A program made the translations under genes and the position numbers. 64,000 nucleotides of DNA, from positions 328,800 through 392,799 of the forward strand of contig FQWG01000004.1 in NCBI GenBank assembly GCA_900129595.1, in the 5' to 3' direction. This DNA is from Flavobacterium frigidimaris (GTDB taxonomy: Bacteria; Bacteroidota; Bacteroidia; Flavobacteriales; Flavobacteriaceae). The notes below the pieces were generated by a model, which saw only the letters and a program-made list of their open reading frames with translations, did no database searches and was not told the origin of the DNA. Below are positions 26,839-34,902 of the stretch, piece by piece (the first letter of the stretch is position 1; each line of letters opens with the position of its first letter).

Positions 26839-27453
26839 TTATTTATTATATAATGTATTGATATTTTCGTTTGTATATTTTGTGCTTTCTTCTTTACTAA
26901 TCGTGCAAAGAAACGCTTTGTAATCGTTATTAAAAAATTCTACCCATCCACAAAGAACCTTATCTGCCTTATTCGTATTCAACAGAATATCCGAGTAGTT
27001 CGACATAAATTCAGTGTTAAAGGCGTCAAATATAAAGAAAGAATTTTCACTTTTCAGCTGATGACGTATACTTATTTCGCCCAAACAAATATTTGGCAGC
27101 GTATAAACGAAAACTGCAGGGCTTGGAAAGTAGTTTTCTTTGTCTGAAATCGATTTCTGGTATTTAACATCAGTATCCAAACTCGACGATTTATTGGCAA
27201 AAACCAAAGCAATATTGTTTTCCTGATCTGCCGAAGTTATCGGACTCAAAAGCAATTCAGATCCTAAAAAAGCCAGCTTGCTCAAAGCATCCATTTTGAA
27301 AAACTTTGGATATTGAATGTCAAAGTTACGGTACGCTTGTTTAGAAAAATCACCAAAATCGGTTGGTTCTATTTTGAATACAGAAGTTCCGTTCAAAACA
27401 ATTTCGTTGTTTTGGATGGTGATGTAGGATTGTATGTGAGTTTTTTGAGTCAT
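26839..27453 (-). CDS. Reduced ketosynthase-like protein
   Basis: 204 residues from the ATG at 27453; an in-frame TTG at 27474 would add seven residues and is less likely. The protein resembles the N-terminal half of a ketosynthase (MDALSKLAFLGSELLL; then VFVYTLPNICLGEISIRHQL, which matches the helix preceding the active site) but has no Cys nucleophile and no His motifs. Flexirubin clusters carry such a short form, often labelled 3-oxoacyl-ACP synthase. It may be a structural partner or a regulator of a working ketosynthase. It cannot be catalytic by itself. Confidence 0.7.
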   Translation of the reverse strand: MTQKTHIQSYITIQNNEIVLNGTSVFKIEPTDFGDFSKQAYRNFDIQYPKFFKMDALSKLAFLGSELLLSPITSADQENNIALVFANKSSSLDTDVKYQKSISDKENYFPSPAVFVYTLPNICLGEISIRHQLKSENSFFIFDAFNTEFMSNYSDILLNTNKADKVLCGWVEFFNNDYKAFLCTISKEESTKYTNENINTLYNK

Positions 27454-27462
27454 TATTTTTTG

Positions 27463-27470
27463 TAACTTTG
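27463..27470 (+). promoter_or_regulatory. TAnnTTTG promoter element before the small plus-strand ORF
   Basis: TAACTTTG ends 7 bases before the ATG at 27478, giving a start of transcription at or beside the ATG. The element lies between divergent starts. Confidence 0.4.
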
Positions 27471-27477
27471 TCAAGTT

Positions 27478-27663
27478 ATGAAATTCTACGAAAAATATCC
27501 ACAGTTAAAACAGAAAAGCTTTTTGTCAAAAGTACTTACGGATACTGTATTTTCTACAATGTCTTTAGAAGACCAACAGGTTTCGAAGAGTAAAGTTGTT
27601 AAAATTGTCGATGCCATTTTAAAAGAGAAAGAATTAAAAGGAAACCAGTTCTTCACTAATTAA
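27478..27663 (+). CDS. Small hypothetical protein, opposite to the cluster
   Basis: 61 residues, mostly helical and charged (KVVKIVDAILKEKELKG). The composition is that of a real soluble protein and not of random AT-rich DNA. A TAnnTTTG element directly precedes the ATG, which supports expression. It is the only plus-strand candidate gene inside the pigment block, is divergent from the reduced ketosynthase gene and convergent with the broken Fic. I recognise no family. Confidence 0.5.
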   Translation: MKFYEKYPQLKQKSFLSKVLTDTVFSTMSLEDQQVSKSKVVKIVDAILKEKELKGNQFFTN

Positions 27664-27676
27664 TTGGGTTATTAAT

Positions 27677-27898
27677 TTATAATCTCCATTTTCCAGCCCA
27701 ATCGTAAAGTTGTTCAAATGCAATTTTATGAATTTCCAATACAAGCGATGTTGAAATCTCAACATCAGTTTCTAATTCAAAAGTATAAAGCTCAGCTTTT
27801 GCAATTCCGGACGCTTCAAACTCATTGATTTGATTTTTATCTGTTAAGCCAAGTAAATTATCGTCTGCGAACGGTGTCCAATTAGTTTGATTTTCCAT
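27677..27898 (-). pseudogene. N-terminal fragment of a Fic/DOC family protein
   Basis: 73 codons. LGLTDKNQINEFEASGIAKA and LEIHKIAFEQLYDWAGKWR are the Fic/DOC N-terminal helices that come before the FIC core. The frame stops right after WAGKWR, so the HPFxxGNGR motif and all catalysis are missing, and no continuation is seen in other frames downstream, where the small plus-strand gene begins. It starts with the same ATG spacing after a ketosynthase-like tail as the RhuM gene does (see 27900-27986). Confidence 0.8.
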
Positions 27899-27899
27899 T

Positions 27900-27986
27900 T
27901 CATTTTTTTAAAATCACCGGTGTATTACAAGTCTCACTTATGCCATTTTCATCAAAACCTGTTAAGAAAGACTTGCTTGTTTTCAT
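27900..27986 (-). pseudogene. Eroded second copy of the ketosynthase 3' end
   Basis: A 28-codon frame overlapping the RhuM stop (ATGA). It reads TGFDENGISETCNTPVILKK and stops. The intact ketosynthase at 28989-30128 contains SKGFDEMGVSESINI and ends CNTAVVFEKVK, so this frame matches two parts of that tail joined by an internal deletion. The TGA-to-ATG spacing to the next gene is the same as at the real ketosynthase-RhuM junction, and the DNA around it is similar, so it is a duplicated junction and not chance. Confidence 0.7.
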
Positions 27987-28987
27987 TTTTTCTTTCCTAT
28001 TTTTTTAATTTCCTTATCAAAATCTGAAATTATTTTTTGAGTTTTATTAAACTCATCATATTCTTTAATGGCTTTTTTATCAGCTTGAATTTTTGATATT
28101 TTGCCTTTTCCTTCTAAAATTTTATATTCATTGAATGAAAGAAATTTATTTACACTTGTAGCTAATTGCTCCATTGTAAAAGTATTTTCACGTTCGATCA
28201 AACCTTCAATATAATCAAAGTAACCTGTAACGGTTCTTTCAAGTTGACTTATTTCTTTTTCTTGTAAATAATTTTTAGCAACAATTACATCCGATTTTAA
28301 TATTCTTCCGTCGGGAGCATTTTTCCAACTGCTAAGTCCCATGTTATCTTTCTTTTTATCTGCATTTTTATGGATAATTTCTGCAGCAGTATTTCCAGTT
28401 ATAGCAAAGTGAAATTTATTTTGAACCATAGCATAAAAATTCTTCGTTACTTCTGAATTTTTATCATAATCGATACTACATTCTGCAAAAATGTCACTTA
28501 CTTGCTGATAAATTCTACGTTCGCTGGCGCGGATAGAACGAACTCTGCGTAATAATTCTTTAAAGTAATCTTTGCCGAAAACAGTTTTTCCTTGTTTTAA
28601 TCGTTCATCATCTAGAACAAACCCTTTTATAATATATTCTTTTAAGGTTTGGGTTGCCCATATTCTAAATTGCGTTGCTTTTGCAGAATTTACACGATAA
28701 CCGACAGAAATTATGACATCAAGATTGTAATATTCAAGATCTCTATTAACTAATCTTTCACCTTCTTGTTGAACTGTTCGGAAATTCCGAACAGTTGCCT
28801 CTTTTTGTAGTTCGTTAGATTCGAATGTATTAGCTATATGCTCGCTAATTGTTGATTTTACTGCGCCAAAAAGCTCACTCATAGCTTTCTGTGTAAGCCA
28901 AATTGTTTCGTCTTGCACAAAAACATCTACTCTTACTTTTCCATTAGGATTGTCGTAAATTAGAAATTTAGTTTCGTTATTCTCCAT
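27983..28987 (-). CDS. RhuM family protein (virulence/phage-type, KilA-like)
   Basis: 334 residues. The N-terminal half (FLIYDNPNGKVRVDVFVQDETIWLTQ, AMSELFGAVKSTISEHIANTF, YYNLDVIISVGYRVNS, FRIWATQTLKEYIIKGF) is the typical RhuM/virulence protein signature related to phage antirepressor domains; the C-terminal part is helical and charged. RhuM genes are commonly carried on pathogenicity islands and near restriction or toxin systems, and the function is not settled. It lies inside the pigment cluster 1 base after the ketosynthase stop, which marks it as inserted cargo. Confidence 0.88.
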   Translation of the reverse strand: MENNETKFLIYDNPNGKVRVDVFVQDETIWLTQKAMSELFGAVKSTISEHIANTFESNELQKEATVRNFRTVQQEGERLVNRDLEYYNLDVIISVGYRVNSAKATQFRIWATQTLKEYIIKGFVLDDERLKQGKTVFGKDYFKELLRRVRSIRASERRIYQQVSDIFAECSIDYDKNSEVTKNFYAMVQNKFHFAITGNTAAEIIHKNADKKKDNMGLSSWKNAPDGRILKSDVIVAKNYLQEKEISQLERTVTGYFDYIEGLIERENTFTMEQLATSVNKFLSFNEYKILEGKGKISKIQADKKAIKEYDEFNKTQKIISDFDKEIKKIGKKK

Positions 28988-28988
28988 T

Positions 28989-30128
28989 TCATTTCACTTT
29001 TTCAAAAACCACAGCCGTATTACAACCTCCAAATCCGGAAGCCGTCTTCAAAAAATACTCAATAGTTGTCTCTTCGTTTTTCTCAATAATATTTATCGAT
29101 TCACTTACCCCCATTTCATCAAAACCTTTCGATTCAAAAAGCATATTTTGGTTTACAGATTCTATCGCGATTACGGTTTCTAATAATCCCGAAGCGCCTA
29201 AGGTATGACCGTAAAAACCTTTTAAACTATTTATAGAAACGTTTTGCAAACCCAAACGATTTAAGGCAATGGCTTCCATTTCGTCATTAAACGGAGTTGC
29301 TGTTCCGTGAGCTGAAATATAGTCGATTTTGTCCACTTCAATTTGGGCTTCTTTCAAAGCATTCTGAATACTTCTAAACAAACCTTCACCCGTTCTTGAC
29401 GGACCCGAAATATGGTTGGCATCGTTTATCGAACTGTCTCCAATCACTTTTATTTTTGCGGTTGCCGGATTCGCCGAAATTAAAACAGCAGCCGTTGCTT
29501 CGCCTAAACTTACTCCGGTTCTGTTTTTAGAATACGGTTTACAAGGCAATTCGCTCATCGCCTGAAAAGAATTAAAACCGGACAAAACAAATTCTGAAAC
29601 TTCATCTCCGGCTACAACAAAAACATTATCGTACAACTCAGACTGAATCATTCTTTTAGCAACCGAAACCGCTAAAATTCCGGAAACACAAGCATTCGAA
29701 ACTACAATTGGTTGTGTTTGGAAGTTGAAGAAATCAGCAACATTTTTTGCCAAAATATCTAAATGTGCACTATTAAAACTTTCCTCTGAATTGTTTTTCA
29801 ATGCTGTAACATTTCCTTTTGTGGTCGAAAGTATAAAAGCTGTTTTCGAATTTAATTCGATTCCGGATTTTTTGATAATCGGCTCTAAAGCCAAAATCAT
29901 CATTTTTTCTAAGCGGGAATATTTGGTGTCAGTACTGATTTTCTCAAAAGCACTGTTTATTTTTTCATTACTAATAATCGAAGCATAAAACGGAATTGGC
30001 ATTAAAGCAATATCCTGATGCAATTGAATACCGGAATCGCCGCGAACAATCGCTTCAATGTTTGATGCAACATCAAAACCTAAAGGCGTGATACAATTCG
30101 TTTCGTTGATATATACTTCTCTTATCAT
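28989..30128 (-). CDS. Beta-ketoacyl-ACP synthase (second, ApeR-like)
   Basis: 379 residues with an intact triad: Cys147 (SNACVSGI), His274 (SAHGTATP) and His308 (GFYGHTLGA). The N-terminus is shorter and more divergent than in the other synthases, as in the ApeR group. It probably carries out an early or special condensation in polyene synthesis. Its tail is the source of the eroded copy at 27900-27986. Upstream, a 113-base gap with a repeat separates it from the thioesterase gene. Confidence 0.9.
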   Translation of the reverse strand: MIREVYINETNCITPLGFDVASNIEAIVRGDSGIQLHQDIALMPIPFYASIISNEKINSAFEKISTDTKYSRLEKMMILALEPIIKKSGIELNSKTAFILSTTKGNVTALKNNSEESFNSAHLDILAKNVADFFNFQTQPIVVSNACVSGILAVSVAKRMIQSELYDNVFVVAGDEVSEFVLSGFNSFQAMSELPCKPYSKNRTGVSLGEATAAVLISANPATAKIKVIGDSSINDANHISGPSRTGEGLFRSIQNALKEAQIEVDKIDYISAHGTATPFNDEMEAIALNRLGLQNVSINSLKGFYGHTLGASGLLETVIAIESVNQNMLFESKGFDEMGVSESINIIEKNEETTIEYFLKTASGFGGCNTAVVFEKVK

Positions 30129-30149
30129 TTTATCTTAATTTCTGGCTGC

Positions 30150-30236
30150 TAAATGGGCCACAGATTGTACGGATTAAACGGATTAACGCGGATTTTTATT
30201 AATTTTAATTCGTGAAAATTAGTGTAATTCGTGTTT
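30150..30236. repeat. Dispersed intergenic phrase repeat
   Basis: The segment holds ACGGATTAAACGGATTAACGCGGATT followed by AATTCGTGAAAATTAGTG.AATTCGTG-type sequence. The second half matches the stem-loop at 21388-21435; the first half resembles a phrase at about 54538-54556. It is non-coding. Confidence 0.6.
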
Positions 30237-30241
30237 GTCTT

Positions 30242-30691
30242 TTATTTTAATAATCCCACTTTTCGTTTCCATTCTTCATAGAAAGGAGGATTTGTCAGCA
30301 TTAGATTTCCGTCGCCGTCTAAAAATACCTGAACGGTTTCTCCAGTACAGGCCACTTCGCCTTTTGCATCTAATATTCTAAAACGATAGATCATTTTGGC
30401 AGCAGGAGTATCGACAACCGTTGTTTCTATGGTTACGACATCACCGTAGCGTAAAGACAATTTATGTTCGCATTTTGATTTTACGATTGGAGTCGTATAA
30501 CCGGTATTGCCAATATCCAAATAGGTAAGTCCGTGTTGGCGGCCAAACGCTTCTCGTCCATCTTCAAAATAGGTAATATAATTGCCATGCCAAACGATTC
30601 CAAGCGGATCAGTTTCGTTAAAACGAATTCTGATTTCGTGAGAAACGGTTAGTTCAGTGGCTTCGTTATACTGTTCTTTTCTTTTTGTCAT
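30242..30691 (-). CDS. 4HBT-type acyl-CoA/ACP thioesterase
   Basis: 149 residues, a single hot-dog fold of the 4-hydroxybenzoyl-CoA thioesterase group. The catalytic motif is RFNETDPLGIVWHGNYITYFE, with the Asp in the usual place. It may release the finished polyene acid or clear wrong acyl chains from the carrier protein, like ApeK in aryl polyene clusters. Its start overlaps the ABC permease gene by 26 bases, which ties it to the transporter transcript. Confidence 0.88.
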   Translation of the reverse strand: MTKRKEQYNEATELTVSHEIRIRFNETDPLGIVWHGNYITYFEDGREAFGRQHGLTYLDIGNTGYTTPIVKSKCEHKLSLRYGDVVTIETTVVDTPAAKMIYRFRILDAKGEVACTGETVQVFLDGDGNLMLTNPPFYEEWKRKVGLLK

Positions 30692-31955
30692 AAAATAAGG
30701 CTATAGATGTTGTGATAATAAAGAACAAAAATAACAAACTTATTTTTGGGATGATTTCGAGGAAAGAAACGTTGCGCAATAAAACATCGTAGAAAGCTTC
30801 TAATCCCCAATTCATAGGTGATGATTTAGCGATATATTGCATAATAGTTGGCATGGCAAAAACAGGCACCCAAACACCACCAACGGCAGCGAGAATAAGG
30901 ACACTTGTCGCGCCAAACGGAGCTGATTGTTCTTGTGTATTGGCTACGGTTCCTAATAAAATACCGAAACCAATGGCAGCAAAACCGGAGAATAAAGCCA
31001 CGACACTCATTAAAAATAAATGACCTTCAATATTTAAGGAAGGCAAACCAATATGCGGAAATAAAAAAACCGCCACAGCCACCATCATATAAAACTGAAT
31101 CATACAAATGGCTGAATAGGTAATGGTTTTACCAATTATCACCACTAAATTAGAAACCGGATTGGTCAATAACCGAACAAAGGTTCCTTGTGATTTTTCT
31201 TTTACAATATTAATAGATAACGGAATCACGATAAAAAATATCGCAAAAAGTGTCCAGGCCGGAACGTTATGCTGTACCGAGTTTGGTCGAACTTCTTTGT
31301 TGTTTATTTTCGGAATTATTTCTTTGAAAGTAATGAAACTCTTTTGATCGAATTCAACAGTTCCTTCTCCCAATTGATTTTGGAACGTGGTGTAAATGGA
31401 TTTGGTTTCGATTTGAGAAATCATCTTGTCAATCGAACTCATCACGGCATTTTTGAAACTCATCTGAACCGCCGGATCAAAATACAATTTTACTTCCTTT
31501 TCCCTGATTACTTTAGGTTTTTCTGTTTGTGCTGTAGAATCGGTTTCTGTTAAGCCCATTTTACTGATAATGTTCTCAACATTCTGATCGATTTTGGTTT
31601 GTAAGTCGATACTTAAATCTTTGGGAATCACAATCGCCAATTGGAATTTTCCTTTGTAAACGGCCTCTTTTGCCACTTCTTCGGTAATGGTTTTATTGTC
31701 GATTTGCGTGATAACACTAAACAAATTGCTTTTTTCAAGATTATCAAAAACGGTTTTAGACACAGAACCGTTGTCATTATCAACCAATAAAATTGGAATT
31801 TTATTGTCGCTAATGGTTTTAAAAGTACTGTCCTGAATTAAAGTTACCGTGATTACCAGTACCAACGGCATGATAAACAGAATAATCAATCCGCCTAAAT
31901 CTCGTTTCAGTAAAAGGAATTCTTTTACGACTGACATCCAAATTTTATTGACCAT
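30666..31955 (-). CDS. ABC-2 type transporter permease
   Basis: 429 residues. One N-terminal membrane helix (about 18-38) is followed by a large outside domain (about 45-235) and five more helices (about 240-425), the ABC-2/YhhJ layout. It overlaps the ATPase gene at 31945-32697 by 11 bases; together they form an exporter. Placed within the pigment genes, it likely moves the pigment or a precursor out of the inner membrane; the substrate is inferred. Confidence 0.88.
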   Translation of the reverse strand: MVNKIWMSVVKEFLLLKRDLGGLIILFIMPLVLVITVTLIQDSTFKTISDNKIPILLVDNDNGSVSKTVFDNLEKSNLFSVITQIDNKTITEEVAKEAVYKGKFQLAIVIPKDLSIDLQTKIDQNVENIISKMGLTETDSTAQTEKPKVIREKEVKLYFDPAVQMSFKNAVMSSIDKMISQIETKSIYTTFQNQLGEGTVEFDQKSFITFKEIIPKINNKEVRPNSVQHNVPAWTLFAIFFIVIPLSINIVKEKSQGTFVRLLTNPVSNLVVIIGKTITYSAICMIQFYMMVAVAVFLFPHIGLPSLNIEGHLFLMSVVALFSGFAAIGFGILLGTVANTQEQSAPFGATSVLILAAVGGVWVPVFAMPTIMQYIAKSSPMNWGLEAFYDVLLRNVSFLEIIPKISLLFLFFIITTSIALFYDKKKRTV

Positions 31956-32697
31956 CTCTAAAATCTTTACCGGTTAATGAAATAAAAACTTCTTCAAGAT
32001 TGCGTGCTTCATCTGTCGAATCAATTAGACTTGATGGTGTTCCCTGCGCATAAATTCTGCCTCGGTCCAGAATGGCGATATTGGTACAAAAATCTTCGGC
32101 TTCAGCCAAATGATGCGACGTATATATAATCGTAGTTCCATTTTGATTGAGAACTTTCAAATAATCGATAATGGCATTTTTAGACTGAACATCAACACCA
32201 ACAGTTGGTTCATCTAAAAACAGGACTTTAGGATTGTGCAAAATTCCGGCAATCAGATTCACTCTTCGTTTCATTCCGCCTGAGAAAGTTTCGATGCGTT
32301 TGTCGGCGAATTTTAACAGACCTAAAAGATCTAAAGTTTCAACGACTTTATCTTTAAGGTAGGAACCTTTTAAGCCGTACATACTTCCAAAATAATGGAG
32401 ATTTTCTCTTGCTGTCAAAGTAGGATAGAGCGCATATTCCTGAGGAACAACTCCAATAATTTTTTTAATTTTAGAGGAATGATTCGTGTAGTTCAGGTTA
32501 TCAATGGTAAAATGTCCGGAAGTGGGTTTGATCAATCCGCAAAGCATGGAGATTAAAGTGGTTTTCCCGGCACCATTTGGGCCAAGTAAACCAAAGATCT
32601 GTCCTTCGTTGATATCCAGAGAAACATCGTTCAAAGAATACTGGTCTGCATCTTTGTACTTTTTCGAAAGGGATTCTATTTTTATAATGGGTTTCAA
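31945..32697 (-). CDS. ABC transporter ATP-binding protein
   Basis: 250 residues with all motifs: Walker A (LGPNGAGKTT), signature (FSGGMKRRVNL), Walker B (KVLFLDEPTVGVD) and the switch His (YTSHH). It powers the ABC-2 permease encoded directly downstream and overlapping it. A DRGRIYAQGTPSSLI end segment is typical of CcmA/NatA-type exporters. Confidence 0.95.
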   Translation of the reverse strand: MKPIIKIESLSKKYKDADQYSLNDVSLDINEGQIFGLLGPNGAGKTTLISMLCGLIKPTSGHFTIDNLNYTNHSSKIKKIIGVVPQEYALYPTLTARENLHYFGSMYGLKGSYLKDKVVETLDLLGLLKFADKRIETFSGGMKRRVNLIAGILHNPKVLFLDEPTVGVDVQSKNAIIDYLKVLNQNGTTIIYTSHHLAEAEDFCTNIAILDRGRIYAQGTPSSLIDSTDEARNLEEVFISLTGKDFRDGQ

Positions 32698-32704
32698 AAT
32701 ATAT

Positions 32705-33703
32705 CTAGCTAATCGCTTTTTTTAGTTTCTTGAAAAAGATTTCTTCTCTGTTGGCAATGCTCAAAAGTTCATCGGCAATGGCATTGTAAGCATCTTCTTT
32801 GGCACTTCTGTTTTTGTAAATTCTCGAAGCTTCTACAGCAAAATCTCGCCATGAATCTCCAATTAAGGTCATTTCTTTAGAAAGTACCTTTAATTCTTCA
32901 TTGTTTAAAATAACGGAAGCTTCTTGTAAAAACGCAGCATAAATAAATCGAAAACCTCCGCCTCCGGTTCCAATTTCTTCCTGCATACGCACCATTTGTG
33001 CCAGGTAATGATTGGCTTTTTTGGTTCCGTGTTTTACGGGCCATTTACGGATTTGTTTTGATACGAATTTAATTCCGCGTACACCAACAATTGGCATTGG
33101 CGCCAACATATCACGACAAGTATTTTTGATTCCTTTGATGATGGCACTTTTTAGATCAACATTTGCGGGAATCTGAATCGGGTAATACATTTGTCCTCTT
33201 GGGGCAAAAGCGCCTTTGGCAAAACGTACTTTGTCTAGTTCGTCATGTGTCAGAGTGGTAACGGTTTCCATAACAGGATCGCTCACTAAATAATCAGTTT
33301 CAGTTTTTCCGTAAACGACTAAATTGTGTGCGTTGAAATGAAAGCGATATTCATCCGGAAAATAACTCAAATGATACACTCCAACTTGTAATCCGGTTGG
33401 GATATTGTTTTTTAAATTTTCATCCAAAGCTTTATTTGCATTTGCAGGAGAAGAAAATTTTTGTCTTTTTATTTTTAAATTTAAACGGCTGGCCAGTTTA
33501 TTAAAAATTTGTCCCGGCAAAGTTCTGTAACTGATTGCAGGTGCATGATTTACTTTTAGAAAAGGCAAATACACAAAGAAAAGTCCGGAACCAATACCAA
33601 AAACCATAGGTTCGCTGATGTTGAGTCCGCTGTTTTTTAACAAATTCGAAGCAACTCCATTCTCACAATGTGCGGCTTGATGATGTGTAAAATTAGTTTG
33701 CAT
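32705..33703 (-). CDS. BtrH-N-domain protein, papain-like fold
   Basis: 332 residues. The N-terminus (HHQAAHCENGVASNLL, Cys at about 13) and a later HFNAHNLVVYG and LVSDPVME resemble the Cys-His-Asp arrangement of BtrH/C39-like papain-fold proteins. BtrH transfers an acyl group from a carrier protein to butirosin, so a role in moving or joining the polyene acyl group is an attractive idea. This is inference from fold and context. The gene overlaps its upstream neighbour by one base (TAATG). Confidence 0.75.
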   Translation of the reverse strand: MQTNFTHHQAAHCENGVASNLLKNSGLNISEPMVFGIGSGLFFVYLPFLKVNHAPAISYRTLPGQIFNKLASRLNLKIKRQKFSSPANANKALDENLKNNIPTGLQVGVYHLSYFPDEYRFHFNAHNLVVYGKTETDYLVSDPVMETVTTLTHDELDKVRFAKGAFAPRGQMYYPIQIPANVDLKSAIIKGIKNTCRDMLAPMPIVGVRGIKFVSKQIRKWPVKHGTKKANHYLAQMVRMQEEIGTGGGGFRFIYAAFLQEASVILNNEELKVLSKEMTLIGDSWRDFAVEASRIYKNRSAKEDAYNAIADELLSIANREEIFFKKLKKAIS

Positions 33704-34107
33704 TAATCTGTTTTAATATTTTTTAATTCAGCTACCGAAATTTCGAAAGCATCGGCATATTTTTGTAAAATGGTATCGCTTAGTTTAGCAAAAACGGTTG
33801 GCTTAAAATGTCTTTTTACGCGCCATTTCCACATTCCAACATAACTTGCCAGAATAGTAAGATCCATTTTAGAGCGTTCCATATAATAGCAAATTGGGCT
33901 TACTTCGCCAATTTGAACTTGTAATTTTGCTTCGGCAATTCGTTCGTTTATTTCGTCTATTGAATTGGATAGTGCAATAGATTTAGGTTCCCAACCTGTA
34001 CTTAGAGTAGTGGTATAATCGCCATTTTCATCGGTAGCATATAAAAGCTCTTTAACGTTGTTCGCGGTTAAGTTGCTTTTGTCTTGTGGTACTTTTTCTT
34101 TTTCCAT
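33703..34107 (-). CDS. Small protein with helix-turn-helix-like C-terminus
   Basis: 134 residues. The C-terminal half (LTILASYVGMWKWRVKRHF, LQKYADAFEISVAELKNI) has the pattern of a XRE-type helix-turn-helix, though weak; the first half is charged and not recognised. It may be a local regulator or a scaffolding protein of the cluster. It overlaps the BtrH-like gene by one base, so it is made together with it. Confidence 0.65.
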   Translation of the reverse strand: MEKEKVPQDKSNLTANNVKELLYATDENGDYTTTLSTGWEPKSIALSNSIDEINERIAEAKLQVQIGEVSPICYYMERSKMDLTILASYVGMWKWRVKRHFKPTVFAKLSDTILQKYADAFEISVAELKNIKTD

Positions 34108-34122
34108 TTCATTATTAATTTA

Positions 34123-34431
34123 TCAGATACATAAGGCGAATGCGATACATACACTAATTATTAAAAACCCCAGATTTGCGAAAGCTAAATTTTGTTTTTT
34201 CTTCACAAATAAATAAATCATCTCTATCAGCATTCCCACGCAAAACGCCTGGATTGCCATAAGTTCTATAATAAAGAACCCTAAACCAGTATCAAAATGT
34301 TTGTGATCATCTCCATGACAATGTGAATGCCGATCAACGGTAAGATACCAAAGTAAAAAAAACGATCCAATTAATAATACTAAAATTCCAATCCGGATTA
34401 ATAAATGCAGAATGATTTTTTTAGCATTCAT
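34123..34431 (-). CDS. Small three-helix membrane protein with His-rich loop
   Basis: 102 residues. Three hydrophobic segments (about 8-30, 48-72, 80-101) and between the first two a loop HSHCHGDDHKHFD rich in His, Cys and Asp that could bind a metal. I recognise no family. It starts one base before the dehydratase-like gene stop and is part of the same transcript. Confidence 0.7.
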   Translation of the reverse strand: MNAKKIILHLLIRIGILVLLIGSFFLLWYLTVDRHSHCHGDDHKHFDTGLGFFIIELMAIQAFCVGMLIEMIYLFVKKKQNLAFANLGFLIISVCIAFALCI

Positions 34432-34902
34432 TTACACCGAAACGATCTTTTGAATGAACAAATTAATTTCACATTCTAAAAGTAATTTATGTCCCCATAT
34501 ACTTTCGCAGCGCATGGTGCACAATGTATAATCGTCGCCTTCGAATTTTGAAACCAGGGTTGCTTTGGTAATAATTGTATCACCCACTTTTGGGAGTAAA
34601 TGTATTTTAAGGTTTTTTATCGCACTGATAAAACCCAATACATTTACGTTTTCATTTTCTGTTCCGTCTTCGTCAAAAAAATACTTTTTGCCTACAATAG
34701 ACGAACAGGTTTGTGCTGTATTTTCGATTAAACCGGCTTCGATAAAAATGTTATTGTCAATAAAAATATTGTCTTCTTTTATCAGGAAGATGGTCTCTAC
34801 AAAATTAGAATCTATATCCAAAATTAAATCCACCATAAGCATTGGCGCTCGGTGCGGTAAGTAATTTTGTATATCAACTCCGGTTTTCATTGTTGCTGTC
34901 AT
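34432..34902 (-). CDS. ApeP-like hot-dog protein with acid but no catalytic His
   Basis: 156 residues with a FabZ-like opening (YLPHRAPMLMVD). The loop that holds HFPG in FabZ is shortened and reads NNIFIEAGLIENTAQ, so the His is gone but Glu60 aligns with the catalytic Glu of FabZ (ILEAMAQ). It is the mirror image of the protein at 23183-23554, which has the His and lacks the Glu. In aryl polyene clusters the dehydratase is a heterodimer of two such proteins (ApeI and ApeP). It overlaps its paralogue upstream by 4 bases. Confidence 0.8.
   Translation of the reverse strand: MTATMKTGVDIQNYLPHRAPMLMVDLILDIDSNFVETIFLIKEDNIFIDNNIFIEAGLIENTAQTCSSIVGKKYFFDEDGTENENVNVLGFISAIKNLKIHLLPKVGDTIITKATLVSKFEGDDYTLCTMRCESIWGHKLLLECEINLFIQKIVSV

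Noticed and set aside
27453..27474. TTG start extending the reduced ketosynthase-like protein by seven residues
   Set aside because: The ATG at 27453 gives the expected N-terminus, and the TTG start would run across the TAnnTTTG element of the divergent small gene.
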